A DNA stretch of 17,902 bases from assembly GCA_002346475.1 (NCBI GenBank), contig DDZV01000043.1:568-18469 (forward strand), given 5' to 3'. The notes beneath the pieces were generated by a model. That model was not told where the DNA came from. It worked only from the letters and a program-made list of their open reading frames with translations, and did not search any database. Source of the DNA: Acidobacteria bacterium UBA2999 (GTDB lineage Bacteria; Acidobacteriota; Vicinamibacteria; Vicinamibacterales; UBA2999). Of the stretch, positions 1 through 7,670 are shown in pieces (position 1 is the first letter of the stretch; every line of letters starts with the position of its first letter). A program made the position numbers and the translations under genes.

Positions 1-59
1 GGTAGAGCACCGGTCTCCAAAACCGGGGGCTGGGGGTTCGAGTCCCTCCTGACCTGCCA
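1..59 (+). tRNA. tRNA-Trp (anticodon CCA), 5' end missing
   Basis: This is the 3' three-quarters of a tRNA; the window opens inside the D-loop. The anticodon stem is 10-14 paired with 22-26 (CCGGT/ACCGG), and the seven-base loop 15-21 places CCA at 17-19. The T-stem is 32-36 with 44-48 around the TTCGAGT loop. The discriminator base is G at 56, as expected for bacterial tRNA-Trp, and the CCA tail is encoded at 57-59. A tuf - tRNA-Trp - secE order is common in bacteria, so an EF-Tu gene may lie just upstream, outside the window. The tRNA is probably processed from the same transcript as secE, which starts 37 nt later with no promoter visible between them. Confidence 0.95.
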
Positions 60-96
60 GAACAAGTGGTGAAACAAAGGGTGTGACAGTAGCTAC

Positions 97-354
97 ATGA
101 GTACGATGATTGAAAACGTTAAAGGCTCACCTGTTAAAGCAACTGAAGGTGTTAAAGGTTGGTGGGGTAATAGCCGTAATTTCATGGCGGAAGTTCGTAA
201 TGAAATGAAGCGCGTTACTTGGCCTACACGTCGTGAGGTTTACGCAACAACCTTTGTCGTGATCCTGGTTTCATCGTTTTTTGGATTGTATCTATGGGGA
301 CTTGACCTGGCATTTGATCGGATGGTGAATTGGATATTCCGGTGGGCATCATGA
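97..354 (+). CDS. secE: Preprotein translocase subunit SecE
   Basis: SecE is the small essential subunit that clamps SecY in the SecYEG inner-membrane translocon. The product is 85 aa, the short single-span form found in most bacteria rather than the three-span enterobacterial form. Residues 28-47 carry the conserved cytoplasmic amphipathic segment with the family signature around EMKRVTWPTRREV, and one hydrophobic span follows at about 49-68. The start at 97 is chosen because an AAAGGG lies upstream, though the spacing is long (about 15 nt); an in-frame ATG at 106 is an alternative. The gene overlaps nusG by 4 nt (ATGA), which implies translational coupling. The secE-nusG-rplK order is the standard bacterial one. 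Confidence 0.95.
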   Translation: MSTMIENVKGSPVKATEGVKGWWGNSRNFMAEVRNEMKRVTWPTRREVYATTFVVILVSSFFGLYLWGLDLAFDRMVNWIFRWAS

Positions 355-893
355 CAGATGTTGCGACTAAGCACTGGTATATCGTTCATACTTATTCAGG
401 ATTCGAAAAAAAAGTTGCCCAGGCACTTTCTCAAAGAGTCCAAGCGTACGGGTTGCAAGACGAAATTAGTGAGGTGTTAATCCCAACAGAAAATGTTGTT
501 GAGATGCGCGGTGGTCGGAAAGTGGTGACGCCGAAGCGATTCTTTCCAGGTTACATTTTGGTTGAGATGAACATGTCCGATCATACTTGGCATATTGTTA
601 AGAACACGCCGAAAGTGACTGGATTCGTAGGTGCAGGAAGCAAGCCAACTCCGTTAAGCAAAGAAGAGGTTGAGCAGATTCTTCAGCAAGTTCGGGTGGC
701 AGCAGAGAAACCGAAACCAAAGTACTCCTTTGATAAAGGAGATCTTGTACGGATTAACGAAGGGCCATTTACTAGTTTCAATGGAGTCGTGGACGAAGTT
801 AATTTTGATAAGAATACTTTGAAAGTAATGGTGACTATTTTTGGTCGGTCAACGCCAGTCGAGTTAGATTTTTTACAGGTAGAAAAGATTTAG
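351..893 (+). CDS. nusG: Transcription termination/antitermination factor NusG
   Basis: NusG binds RNA polymerase through its N-terminal NGN domain, and the C-terminal KOW domain contacts Rho or ribosomal protein S10, coupling transcription to translation. The product is 180 aa, the usual length. The NGN domain begins with KHWYIVHTYSGFEKKV and includes the FFPGYILVEM segment; the KOW domain spans about residues 122-180 with the GPFTSFNGVV motif. The ATG at 351 is preferred over an in-frame TTG at 330 because it overlaps the secE stop codon as ATGA, has GGTGGG just upstream, and gives the normal N-terminus. rplK follows after 13 nt. Confidence 0.97.
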   Translation: MTDVATKHWYIVHTYSGFEKKVAQALSQRVQAYGLQDEISEVLIPTENVVEMRGGRKVVTPKRFFPGYILVEMNMSDHTWHIVKNTPKVTGFVGAGSKPTPLSKEEVEQILQQVRVAAEKPKPKYSFDKGDLVRINEGPFTSFNGVVDEVNFDKNTLKVMVTIFGRSTPVELDFLQVEKI

Positions 894-906
894 TTGGATA
901 GTTGCA

Positions 907-1332
907 ATGGCGAAGAAAATTCAAGCAATGGTAAAACTTCAAATTCCTGCGGGTAAAGCTACACCCGCACCGCCAGTTGGTACTGCACTAGGTCCCCATG
1001 GCGTAAACATTATGGATTTTTGTAAGAACTTTAATGCGAAGACGTCTAAAGATGATGGACTTATTATTCCTGTTGTCGTTTCGGTATATGTTGACCGTAG
1101 CTATAGCTTTATCACTAAGACGCCACCCGCATCAGTGCTACTGAAAAAATTTGCGAATCTGGCAAAAGGTTCTGGTGAGCCTAATCGTACTAAGGTTGGC
1201 ACTGTGACTAAGAAGCAGGTCCAGGATATTGCAAAGACCAAAATGCCAGATTTTAACTGTGATACGTTAGATGCAGCGGAACAGACTGTCCGTGGAACTG
1301 CGCGTTCTATGGGTATAGATGTTGTTGACTGA
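907..1332 (+). CDS. rplK: 50S ribosomal protein L11
   Basis: L11 binds the GTPase-associated region of 23S rRNA at the base of the L10-L7/L12 stalk and helps factor-dependent GTP hydrolysis. The product is 141 aa, exactly the common bacterial length. The N-terminal domain shows the proline-rich IPAGKATPAPPVGTALGPHG segment and the C-terminal RNA-binding domain ends with the TARSMGI motif. The ribosome-binding site is weak, and the gene lies 13 nt after nusG, so translation may be partly coupled to nusG. No L1-type regulatory structure is visible in front of it; the candidate lies before rplA instead. Confidence 0.97.
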   Translation: MAKKIQAMVKLQIPAGKATPAPPVGTALGPHGVNIMDFCKNFNAKTSKDDGLIIPVVVSVYVDRSYSFITKTPPASVLLKKFANLAKGSGEPNRTKVGTVTKKQVQDIAKTKMPDFNCDTLDAAEQTVRGTARSMGIDVVD

Positions 1333-1351
1333 GATCTGTTTCAGATTTTTT
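1331..1351 (+). terminator. Weak terminator-like hairpin after rplK
   Basis: A perfect 5-bp stem, 1334-1338 with 1342-1346 (ATCTG/CAGAT) around a TTT loop, overlaps the end of rplK and runs directly into six T residues (1346-1351). Three weaker outer pairs are possible. The stem is short and AT-rich, so strong termination is doubtful; partial attenuation ahead of rplA is conceivable. Confidence 0.3.
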
Positions 1352-1355
1352 ACTT

Positions 1356-1380
1356 GTCACCCTGAGCATGTTGAGGGTGC
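1356..1380. repeat. REP-like intergenic palindrome
   Basis: A perfect 6-bp inverted repeat, CACCCT at 1358-1363 and AGGGTG at 1374-1379, sits in the rplK-rplA spacer. The arms and the intervening GAGCATGTTG resemble, from memory, a GTCACCCTGAGC-type palindrome dispersed in many bacterial genomes. No second copy was noticed in this window, so its repetitive nature is unproven. Confidence 0.35.
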
Positions 1381-1402
1381 GAGGTTAAGATGCTAGCAGT
1401 TT

Positions 1403-1437
1403 GTGGGAGAGCCGCTTAAGTGGTTCGTTGGTACCAC
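1403..1437 (+). promoter_or_regulatory. Candidate L1-binding autoregulatory site before rplA
   Basis: The spacer just before rplA contains GTGGGAGAGCC, then TTAAGTGG, then TACCAC. GTGG (1403-1406) can pair with CCAC (1434-1437), enclosing a small CCGC/GTGG stem (1412-1415 with 1420-1423). From memory, the L1-binding stalk of E. coli 23S rRNA has the same ordered elements (GGUGGGAG, GAAGUG, AUACCACC), so this looks like the mRNA mimic through which L1 represses its own translation. The structure ends right at the GAGGA Shine-Dalgarno sequence of rplA (1438-1442). A competing hairpin, 1420-1424 with 1433-1437, is also possible. Confidence 0.6.
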
Positions 1438-1447
1438 GAGGAAATAT

Positions 1448-2152
1448 ATGTCCAGACACGGTAAAAAATATACGGCTGCCGCTGCACAAGTTGAGGTGCG
1501 GCCGTACTCCCTTACAGAAGCCATTCCACTTGTGCAGAAACTGAAGTGTGCCAAGTTTGACGAAACAGTCGAAATGGCTCTTCGGTTAGGAGTGGATCCA
1601 AAACACGCTGATCAAATGGTTCGTGGCACTGTGGTGTTGCCACACGGTTTGGGAAAAAGTAAACGAGTGCTAGTGATTGCTGGATCAGATAAGCAGAAGG
1701 AAGCGGAAGAAGCTGGTGCAGATGTTGTGTCTGGCGAGGAAGTTGTTGAAAAAATTACTGGTGGATGGATGGACTTTGATGCTGTGGTTGCCACGCCAGA
1801 TATGATGCGGGTGGTAGGACGCCTCGGTAAAGTTCTTGGTCCTCGTGGCCTCATGCCAAATCCAAAAACAGGCACCGTAACTACAGATATTGCAAAGGCA
1901 GTTGGTGAGATTAAAGCAGGCAAGGTTGAGTTTCGCGTAGATAAAACTGGGATTATTCATGTCCCGTTAGGGAAGCTGTCGTTCTCGGCTCAGAATCTCA
2001 TTGAGAATGCTAAAGCTCTTGTGGAAAGTGTAGTGCGAGCTAAGCCATCAACGGCTAAAGGTAGATACCTTAAGTCCATAACGGTGTCTTCAACTATGGG
2101 TCCAGGTGTCAGTATTGACACTGTTCAAGCCGAGTTAATGAGTAAGCAGTAG
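1448..2152 (+). CDS. rplA: 50S ribosomal protein L1
   Basis: L1 forms the mobile L1 stalk of the large subunit, helps release E-site tRNA, and is commonly an autogenous translational repressor. The product is 234 aa, normal for bacteria. It has the conserved MSRHGKKYTAA start region, the FDETVEMALRLGVDPKHADQ segment, and the GRLGKVLGPRGLMPNPKTGT signature near residues 122-141. The reading frame stays open upstream to a GTG at 1403, but the ATG at 1448 is preferred. It has GAGGA 5 nt upstream and gives the family N-terminus, and the extra residues would be translated from the L1-site-like structure. rplJ follows after 20 nt. Confidence 0.97.
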   Translation: MSRHGKKYTAAAAQVEVRPYSLTEAIPLVQKLKCAKFDETVEMALRLGVDPKHADQMVRGTVVLPHGLGKSKRVLVIAGSDKQKEAEEAGADVVSGEEVVEKITGGWMDFDAVVATPDMMRVVGRLGKVLGPRGLMPNPKTGTVTTDIAKAVGEIKAGKVEFRVDKTGIIHVPLGKLSFSAQNLIENAKALVESVVRAKPSTAKGRYLKSITVSSTMGPGVSIDTVQAELMSKQ

Positions 2153-2172
2153 AGGGAATAGGCTGATTAAGC

Positions 2173-2694
2173 ATGGCTGTTACTAGAGCTGAAAAAGAAC
2201 AAGAGCTTCAGAGTTTATCTGAAGTGTTTCGTGCAACGGAAACGGCAATTCTTGTGGATTACCGTGGTCTTAATGTGCCGCAAGTAACTGAACTTCGTCG
2301 ACAGGTTCGTGCTGCACATGCGCAGTACCGAGTTGTTAAAAATACACTTGCTAAGCGTGCGGCCTCTGATACACCGCTTGAATCGCTAGTCCAGTCTTTT
2401 GAAGGTACAACTGCTGTTGCCTACACAGATGATGATGCTGTGGCATTAGCCAAGGCTCTTGCAACTTTTATGAAGCGTGCACCGAGCTTAGCTGTTAAGG
2501 CAGCCGTTGTAGACGGTAAGACGATCACGCCAACTGAGGTTGCTGATCTCGCAAATATTCCAGGCAAGTCAGAGCTATATGCGAAGTTATTGTTCCTGTT
2601 GCAGGCACCAATGCAGCAATTCGTTTCAGTGTTAGCCGCCGCACCGCGCGATCTTGTAGCGGTGCTGACGCAGGTGGAGCAGAAGAAGAAGTAA
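2173..2694 (+). CDS. rplJ: 50S ribosomal protein L10
   Basis: L10 anchors dimers of L7/L12 to the ribosome and forms the base of the factor-recruiting stalk. The product is 173 aa, the usual length. The N-terminal rRNA/L11-binding domain includes ILVDYRGLNVPQVTELR and YRVVKNTLAKRA; the C-terminal helix that carries L7/L12 dimers follows from about residue 135. Only 20 nt separate it from rplA, leaving no room for the long L10 leader seen in E. coli. Any L10-L12 autoregulation must therefore use a site inside rplA or in the rplJ-rplL spacer. A GAGGGA lies about 15 nt upstream of the start, a rather long spacing. Confidence 0.97.
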   Translation: MAVTRAEKEQELQSLSEVFRATETAILVDYRGLNVPQVTELRRQVRAAHAQYRVVKNTLAKRAASDTPLESLVQSFEGTTAVAYTDDDAVALAKALATFMKRAPSLAVKAAVVDGKTITPTEVADLANIPGKSELYAKLLFLLQAPMQQFVSVLAAAPRDLVAVLTQVEQKKK

Positions 2695-2717
2695 TCGTAG
2701 GGCGAGCGTTGAGGCCG

Positions 2718-2770
2718 TGACCGTGGGTCAGGAACTCAGAGTCGCTTGAATCCGGTGGGTCTTTAGACCC
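2718..2770 (+). promoter_or_regulatory. Two competing hairpins in the rplJ-rplL spacer
   Basis: The 98-nt spacer holds two perfect 5-bp hairpins: 2718-2722 with 2726-2730 (TGACC/GGTCA), and 2757-2761 with 2766-2770 (GGGTC/GACCC, loop TTTA). The GGGTC at 2725-2729 can alternatively pair with GACCC at 2766-2770, so the folds are partly exclusive. The second hairpin ends about 6 nt before the AGGAGA of rplL. No T-run follows. Mutually exclusive folding suggests translational control of the abundant L7/L12 protein, which is an inference. Confidence 0.35.
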
Positions 2771-2792
2771 GGTATGTAGGAGATAGGTAATT

Positions 2793-3182
2793 ATGGCCGA
2801 ATTAAATCAGCAGCAGGTGATTGACTACATCAAGGGCATCAGTGTTCTTGAGTTGTCGCAACTCGTGAAAGCACTTGAAGAGGAACTAGGTGTGTCCGCT
2901 GCGGCCGCCATGCCGATGGCTGTTCCTGGAGCAGCGCCTGGCGGAGGTGCAGCAGCACCCGCCGAAGAAAAAACTGAATTTGACGTTACGTTGATTGAGG
3001 TAGGCAAGGAAAAGATTAAGGTCATTAAGGCTGTTCGAGACGTTACAAGTCTTGGACTAAAGGAAGCCAAAGATCTTGTTGAAAGTGCCCCAAAAGTAAT
3101 TAAAGAAGCTGCACCTAAAGACGAAGCTGAATCGATTAAAAAGAAGTTTGAAGAAGTCGGTGCGAAGGTCGAGGTTAAGTAA
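2793..3182 (+). CDS. rplL: 50S ribosomal protein L7/L12
   Basis: L7/L12 is the multicopy acidic stalk protein that recruits and activates translational GTPases such as EF-G and EF-Tu. The product is 129 aa, near the usual 120-130. The N-terminal dimerisation domain (1-32) is followed by an Ala/Pro/Gly-rich flexible hinge at about 36-56 and the C-terminal factor-binding domain from about 61. That domain includes the conserved KIKVIKAVRDVTSLGLKEAK segment. A strong AGGAGA lies about 10 nt upstream of the start, consistent with the need to make several copies per ribosome. It is separated from rpoB by a 145-nt spacer containing a hairpin. Confidence 0.98.
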   Translation: MAELNQQQVIDYIKGISVLELSQLVKALEEELGVSAAAAMPMAVPGAAPGGGAAAPAEEKTEFDVTLIEVGKEKIKVIKAVRDVTSLGLKEAKDLVESAPKVIKEAAPKDEAESIKKKFEEVGAKVEVK

Positions 3183-3248
3183 CTTAAATCTAGTTGGAAT
3201 GGTGAGTTTAGTTAACCTTTTTGTAGGCTCACGGCAATATTGGTGTGT

Positions 3249-3277
3249 CAACGGAATGGATTGTGTTCATTCTGTTG
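3249..3277 (+). promoter_or_regulatory. 10-bp hairpin in the rplL-rpoB spacer
   Basis: Bases 3249-3258 pair with 3268-3277 as a 10-bp stem with one G-T wobble and a nine-base loop, and further wobble pairs can extend it outward. It lacks a T-run, so it is not a classical intrinsic terminator. In E. coli the same spacer contains a partial attenuator and an RNase III processing site that lower rpoBC expression relative to the ribosomal proteins. This hairpin may play the same part, by position and analogy only. No convincing promoter was seen in the rest of the spacer (3183-3327). Confidence 0.45.
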
Positions 3278-3327
3278 GTGGTTTAATTTACGGACTTCAA
3301 TCCACGAATTAGTAAGGTCATTCATAG

Positions 3328-6300
3328 ATGAATAGTCTTTCCAAGAATACCCATCGCGAACGTCAAGATTTTTCGAGAATCAAGACAACAGTTCCAATTC
3401 CAAATTTAATCGAGATTCAACGAAAATCTTATGAACGTTTCTTGCAAATGAACCGGTTGCCTTCTGAGCGGGAGGATCATGGCTTGCAGTCTGTGTTTAA
3501 GTCAGTTTTCCCGGTCAGCGATTTCCGTGACAATTCATCGTTAGAGTTTATTGATTATTCCATCGGGAACTGGGAGTGCAAGTGCGGAAAGCTTTCAGGT
3601 TTACAGCAACTTCGGACACCTTGCACAGGGTGTGGAGCTTCAATTATTACTGACCCCTATGCTAGCCAGGACGTATTGTGTCCCCAATGCAACAAGTCAA
3701 ACAAGGCACGTCCTGAGATTTGCGATATCTGTGCCACGACAGTTGGCATGAAGCTTAAGTACGATGTGGACGAGTGTCAAGAACGTGGAATGACATATGC
3801 AGTTCCACTGAAAGTGACGATTCGCTTAGTTGTTTGGAATAAGGATCCTGAAACAGAAGTTAAGACTATCCGTGACATCAAAGAACAAGAGGTCTACTTC
3901 GGTGATATTCCATTAATGACGCAAAATGGCACGTTTATTATTAATGGCACCGAAAGGGTTATTGTTAGTCAGCTCCATCGTTCCCCTGGTGCTGTTTTCC
4001 ACTCGGAAGACAAGTCGATGTACTTAGCCCAAATTATTCCGTACCGAGGTTCTTGGGTTGAGTTTGAGTTTGACCACAAAAATCTTTTGTACGTCCGTAT
4101 TGATCGAAAGAGAAAATTTTTAGCAACTGTTTTCCTTCGCGCCCTTGGCCTGCGTAGCGTGGATGAAATAATCAAGACTTTCTATACGGTTAGTCAAATT
4201 TTATTAAACAAAGGACCTTCATTAATGTGGACTGTCAACGACAGCCTAATTGGTCTTCGTGTAGCAGTGAAAGTTAAAGCTGGAAAAGCAACTATTGAAT
4301 CTGGAAAGAAGATTACTTCTAGTTCTATCGAAGCTTTACGTAAGGCACGCATTGACACTGTCCCAGTAGTGGAAGAGGCCCTGGAAGGTGCCTTCGCGGC
4401 TGCTGATGTCATTGATCCAGAAACTGGCGAAGTGATTCTTGAGGCCAACGAGGAACTAACGCCTCGGGTTATTTCAATGGCACAGGAAAAAAACGTAGAT
4501 TCAATCGAGCTATTCTTTCCTGAACGTGACGAAGCAGGGCAAGTCATTAGTCAAACCCTTAGAAAAGATCCGATTAGAACCCACGAAGAGGCGTTGATTG
4601 AAATCTATCGTCGCTTACGTCCAGGCGACCCACCGACCCTTGAAAGCTCTCGCTCACTTTTTGAGAACATGTTTTTCAATGCTCAAAAGTACGATTTTTC
4701 AAAAGTTGGTCGCCTCAAATTGAATACGAAGTTGGGGTTAGACACTCCACTCGAAGAGAAAGTTTTGCATCCACAGGATTTTTATGAGGTTATTAACTAT
4801 CACTTAAGGCTTCGAAAGAATCCACAGAATGTCGATGATATCGATCATTTAGGTAATCGACGTGTTCGCTCGGTTGGCGAGTTGCTAGAAAACCAGTTCC
4901 GAATTGGTCTTGTTCGAATGGAGCGTGCGATCAAGGAAAAAATGTCTGTCTATCAAGAGATCGCAACAGCAATGCCCCATGACCTTATCAATGCGAAGCC
5001 AGTGATGGCTGCGATTCGAGAGTTTTTTGGTTCATCGCAACTTTCACAGTTTATGGATCAGACGAATCCACTATCTGAGATTACGCACAAACGACGACTG
5101 TCTGCCCTTGGACCAGGAGGTTTATCTCGGGAGCGTGCTGGTTTTGAAGTTCGCGATGTGCATCCAACACACTACGGTCGTATTTGTCCTATTGAAACTC
5201 CAGAGGGTCCTAACATTGGTTTGATATCTTCACTTTCTTGCTATGCGCGCATTAACGAGTTTGGATTTATAGAATCACCTTATCGAAAGGTTAAAGAGGG
5301 TCAGATTGTCGACTACGTCATCGTCACTAATACTGGGGCTAAGTCTAAGTACAAGGTTGGTGATATTGTCGAGACAGCAGAACTTCTAGATGCTGACGGG
5401 AATCCTAAAAAAAAGGGAATAGAGTGTGAGCCCTATTCATTTTATCTATCTGCTTGGGAAGAGGATCAGTACGTAATTGCTCAGGCTAATTCTCAAGTTA
5501 ACGAGGAAGGCCTCTTCGTTAATGATCGTGTGAATGCACGTCAGGCTGGTGATTTTATTTTGGCGCCACGTGAAAAAGTTGAGTTCATTGATGTTTCGCC
5601 AAAACAACTCGTGTCAGTAGCTGCCTCTCTCGTGCCGTTTCTTGAGAACGACGACGCTAATCGTGCACTGATGGGATCTAATATGCAACGTCAAGCTGTG
5701 CCTTTGCTCCGTGCTCGATCTCCATACGTAGGTACTGGCATGGAGCATATTACTGCCCGTGATTCTGGGGCTGTAGTTGTGGCCCGCCGGCCAGGCACAA
5801 TTGATTATGTGGATAGCCAGCGTATCGTTGTTCGACTTGAGGGAGAAGAATTTGGTACGGAGATGGGTGCAGATATCTACCCTTTGACCAAATTTATGCG
5901 GTCAAACCAGAATACTTGTATAAGCCAAAAACCTATTGTGAGTGTTGGGCAGCAAATTGATAAGGGGCAAGTGTTAGCTGATGGTCCAAGCACTGAACTC
6001 GGCGAGCTTGCACTGGGGCGGAATGTGCTCGTTGCGTTTATGCCTTGGCGTGGTTACAACTTTGAAGACGCCATCCTTGTTTCAGAAAAGATGGTCAAGG
6101 ATGACTACTACACCTCAATTCATATTGAAGAGTTTGAGATTGAGTCAAGGGATACGAAGCTTGGCCCAGAAGAGGTTACACGTGATATTCCAAATGTTTC
6201 TGAGACCTATCTACGCAACCTTGACGATAGTGGAATTATACGTATTGGAGCTTACGTTAAACCCGGAGACATACTGGCAGGCAAGGTAACGCCAAAAGGT

Positions 6301-7623
6301 GAAACTCAGTTAACACCTGAGGAGAAGCTTCTGCGGGCAATCTTTGGAGAGAAAGCTGGTGATGTTCGAGATGCATCTCTCATTTGTCCTCCTGGTATTG
6401 AAGGGATCATTGTTGGTGTAAAGATATTTTCAAGGAAAGGTATAGATAAAGACGATCGAGCAAAGGCTATTGAAGAGGAAGAGCTTGAGCTGATGGAGAA
6501 GAACCTGCAGGATGAGATTCGTATTCTTCATGATGAGGTAAAGAAGCGAGTAATGCAGATGCTTCAGAATCAAACACTCCGTGCAGATGCTTTTGATGAG
6601 CACGGTCGCGAACAGGTCCTTGCGAAAGGAACGGTTCTTACCACGGATGTTCTGGAGGAATTACCTTACGAGTTAATGGTGCGCTTGAAGATTCAGGCTG
6701 ACAGCCCAAAACTCGAAGGCGATCTAAGATTGCTAGAAGAGCGTACCGCACGGCAAGTAGATGTAATTCGCCAACTATTTGAAGAGAAGAAAGACAAGAT
6801 TCGGCGTGGCGACGAATTGCCTCCTGGGGTTATCAAGCTTGTGAAGGTTTACGTAGCTATGAAGCGGAAATTATCCGTTGGCGATAAGATGGCGGGTCGC
6901 CACGGGAATAAGGGTGTTATTGCAAGAATTCTCCCTGAGGAGGACATGCCTTATCTGCCTGATGGTACACCAGTGGAAATTGTGCTCAATCCTCTCGGCG
7001 TACCTTCCCGTATGAATGTAGGGCAGGTACTTGAAACTCACCTTGGATGGGCAGCGCATGCGCTTGGTCTTTATTTTGCTACTCCAGTCTTTGATGGTGC
7101 AACGGAGAATGAAATTAAGAAGTGGCTCGATCAGGCAGGATTGCCAACAAGTGGAAAGACCACACTTTACGATGGCATGAATGGACAACCTTTTGAACAA
7201 GATGTGACTGCCGGGTATATCTACATGCTTAAGCTTTCTCATCTTGTCGATGACAAAATTCACGCACGTTCAATTGGACCTTACTCATTAATTACTCAGC
7301 AACCACTAGGCGGGAAGGCCCAATTTGGTGGCCAACGTTTTGGAGAAATGGAAGTCTGGGCATTAGAGGCGTATGGCTCAGCTCATATCTTGCAAGAGTT
7401 ACTTACTGCGAAGTCAGATGATGTGACTGGTCGTGCAAAAATTTACGAGGCTGTTGTAAAGGGTGATGCGTCTTTCTCGCCTGGCCTTCCTGAATCGTTC
7501 AATGTTTTAGTGCGCGAGCTTCAGTCCCTCTGTTTAGATGTTGAATTGATTTCTACAAAGAAGCGGCCAGTGGAATTACCAGTGTCACAGGACGAAGATG
7601 AACCGGTATTGGAACAGGTGTAA
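3328..7623 (+). CDS. rpoB: DNA-directed RNA polymerase subunit beta, with Cys-rich insert
   Basis: RpoB forms half of the RNA polymerase catalytic cleft and carries the rifampicin pocket. The product is 1431 aa. An insert of about 60 residues lies between the conserved FIDYSIG and KYDVDECQERG segments. It contains eight cysteines in four knuckles (C84/C86, C99/C102, C118/C121, C132/C135), which look like two zinc sites. The numbering offset to E. coli at the rifampicin cluster is exactly 61, so this insert accounts for it. Rifampicin-pocket residues D577, H587 and S592 match the sensitive E. coli D516, H526 and S531. The active-site-proximal segment KLSVGDKMAGRHGNKG begins at K1181. A charged helical insert around 1050-1110 resembles those of Gram-negative RpoB. 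The start has AAGG 10 nt upstream. rpoC follows after 47 nt. Confidence 0.98.
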   Translation: MNSLSKNTHRERQDFSRIKTTVPIPNLIEIQRKSYERFLQMNRLPSEREDHGLQSVFKSVFPVSDFRDNSSLEFIDYSIGNWECKCGKLSGLQQLRTPCTGCGASIITDPYASQDVLCPQCNKSNKARPEICDICATTVGMKLKYDVDECQERGMTYAVPLKVTIRLVVWNKDPETEVKTIRDIKEQEVYFGDIPLMTQNGTFIINGTERVIVSQLHRSPGAVFHSEDKSMYLAQIIPYRGSWVEFEFDHKNLLYVRIDRKRKFLATVFLRALGLRSVDEIIKTFYTVSQILLNKGPSLMWTVNDSLIGLRVAVKVKAGKATIESGKKITSSSIEALRKARIDTVPVVEEALEGAFAAADVIDPETGEVILEANEELTPRVISMAQEKNVDSIELFFPERDEAGQVISQTLRKDPIRTHEEALIEIYRRLRPGDPPTLESSRSLFENMFFNAQKYDFSKVGRLKLNTKLGLDTPLEEKVLHPQDFYEVINYHLRLRKNPQNVDDIDHLGNRRVRSVGELLENQFRIGLVRMERAIKEKMSVYQEIATAMPHDLINAKPVMAAIREFFGSSQLSQFMDQTNPLSEITHKRRLSALGPGGLSRERAGFEVRDVHPTHYGRICPIETPEGPNIGLISSLSCYARINEFGFIESPYRKVKEGQIVDYVIVTNTGAKSKYKVGDIVETAELLDADGNPKKKGIECEPYSFYLSAWEEDQYVIAQANSQVNEEGLFVNDRVNARQAGDFILAPREKVEFIDVSPKQLVSVAASLVPFLENDDANRALMGSNMQRQAVPLLRARSPYVGTGMEHITARDSGAVVVARRPGTIDYVDSQRIVVRLEGEEFGTEMGADIYPLTKFMRSNQNTCISQKPIVSVGQQIDKGQVLADGPSTELGELALGRNVLVAFMPWRGYNFEDAILVSEKMVKDDYYTSIHIEEFEIESRDTKLGPEEVTRDIPNVSETYLRNLDDSGIIRIGAYVKPGDILAGKVTPKGETQLTPEEKLLRAIFGEKAGDVRDASLICPPGIEGIIVGVKIFSRKGIDKDDRAKAIEEEELELMEKNLQDEIRILHDEVKKRVMQMLQNQTLRADAFDEHGREQVLAKGTVLTTDVLEELPYELMVRLKIQADSPKLEGDLRLLEERTARQVDVIRQLFEEKKDKIRRGDELPPGVIKLVKVYVAMKRKLSVGDKMAGRHGNKGVIARILPEEDMPYLPDGTPVEIVLNPLGVPSRMNVGQVLETHLGWAAHALGLYFATPVFDGATENEIKKWLDQAGLPTSGKTTLYDGMNGQPFEQDVTAGYIYMLKLSHLVDDKIHARSIGPYSLITQQPLGGKAQFGGQRFGEMEVWALEAYGSAHILQELLTAKSDDVTGRAKIYEAVVKGDASFSPGLPESFNVLVRELQSLCLDVELISTKKRPVELPVSQDEDEPVLEQV

Positions 7624-7670
7624 GTATTTTCGGTGTTGGTACCCAGCATCCTTAAAGGCCAAGCATTGAT

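Noticed and set aside
330..350. NusG start at a TTG codon at 330
   Set aside because: The ATG at 351 overlaps the secE stop as ATGA, has an upstream GGTGGG and gives the normal NusG N-terminus.
1403..1447. N-terminal extension of L1 from a GTG at 1403
   Set aside because: The ATG at 1448 has a proper ribosome-binding site and the family N-terminus; the extension is the L1-site-like RNA structure without a stop codon.
5020..5110. Possible rifampicin-resistance changes in RpoB
   Set aside because: The main pocket residues D577, H587 and S592 match the sensitive wild type.
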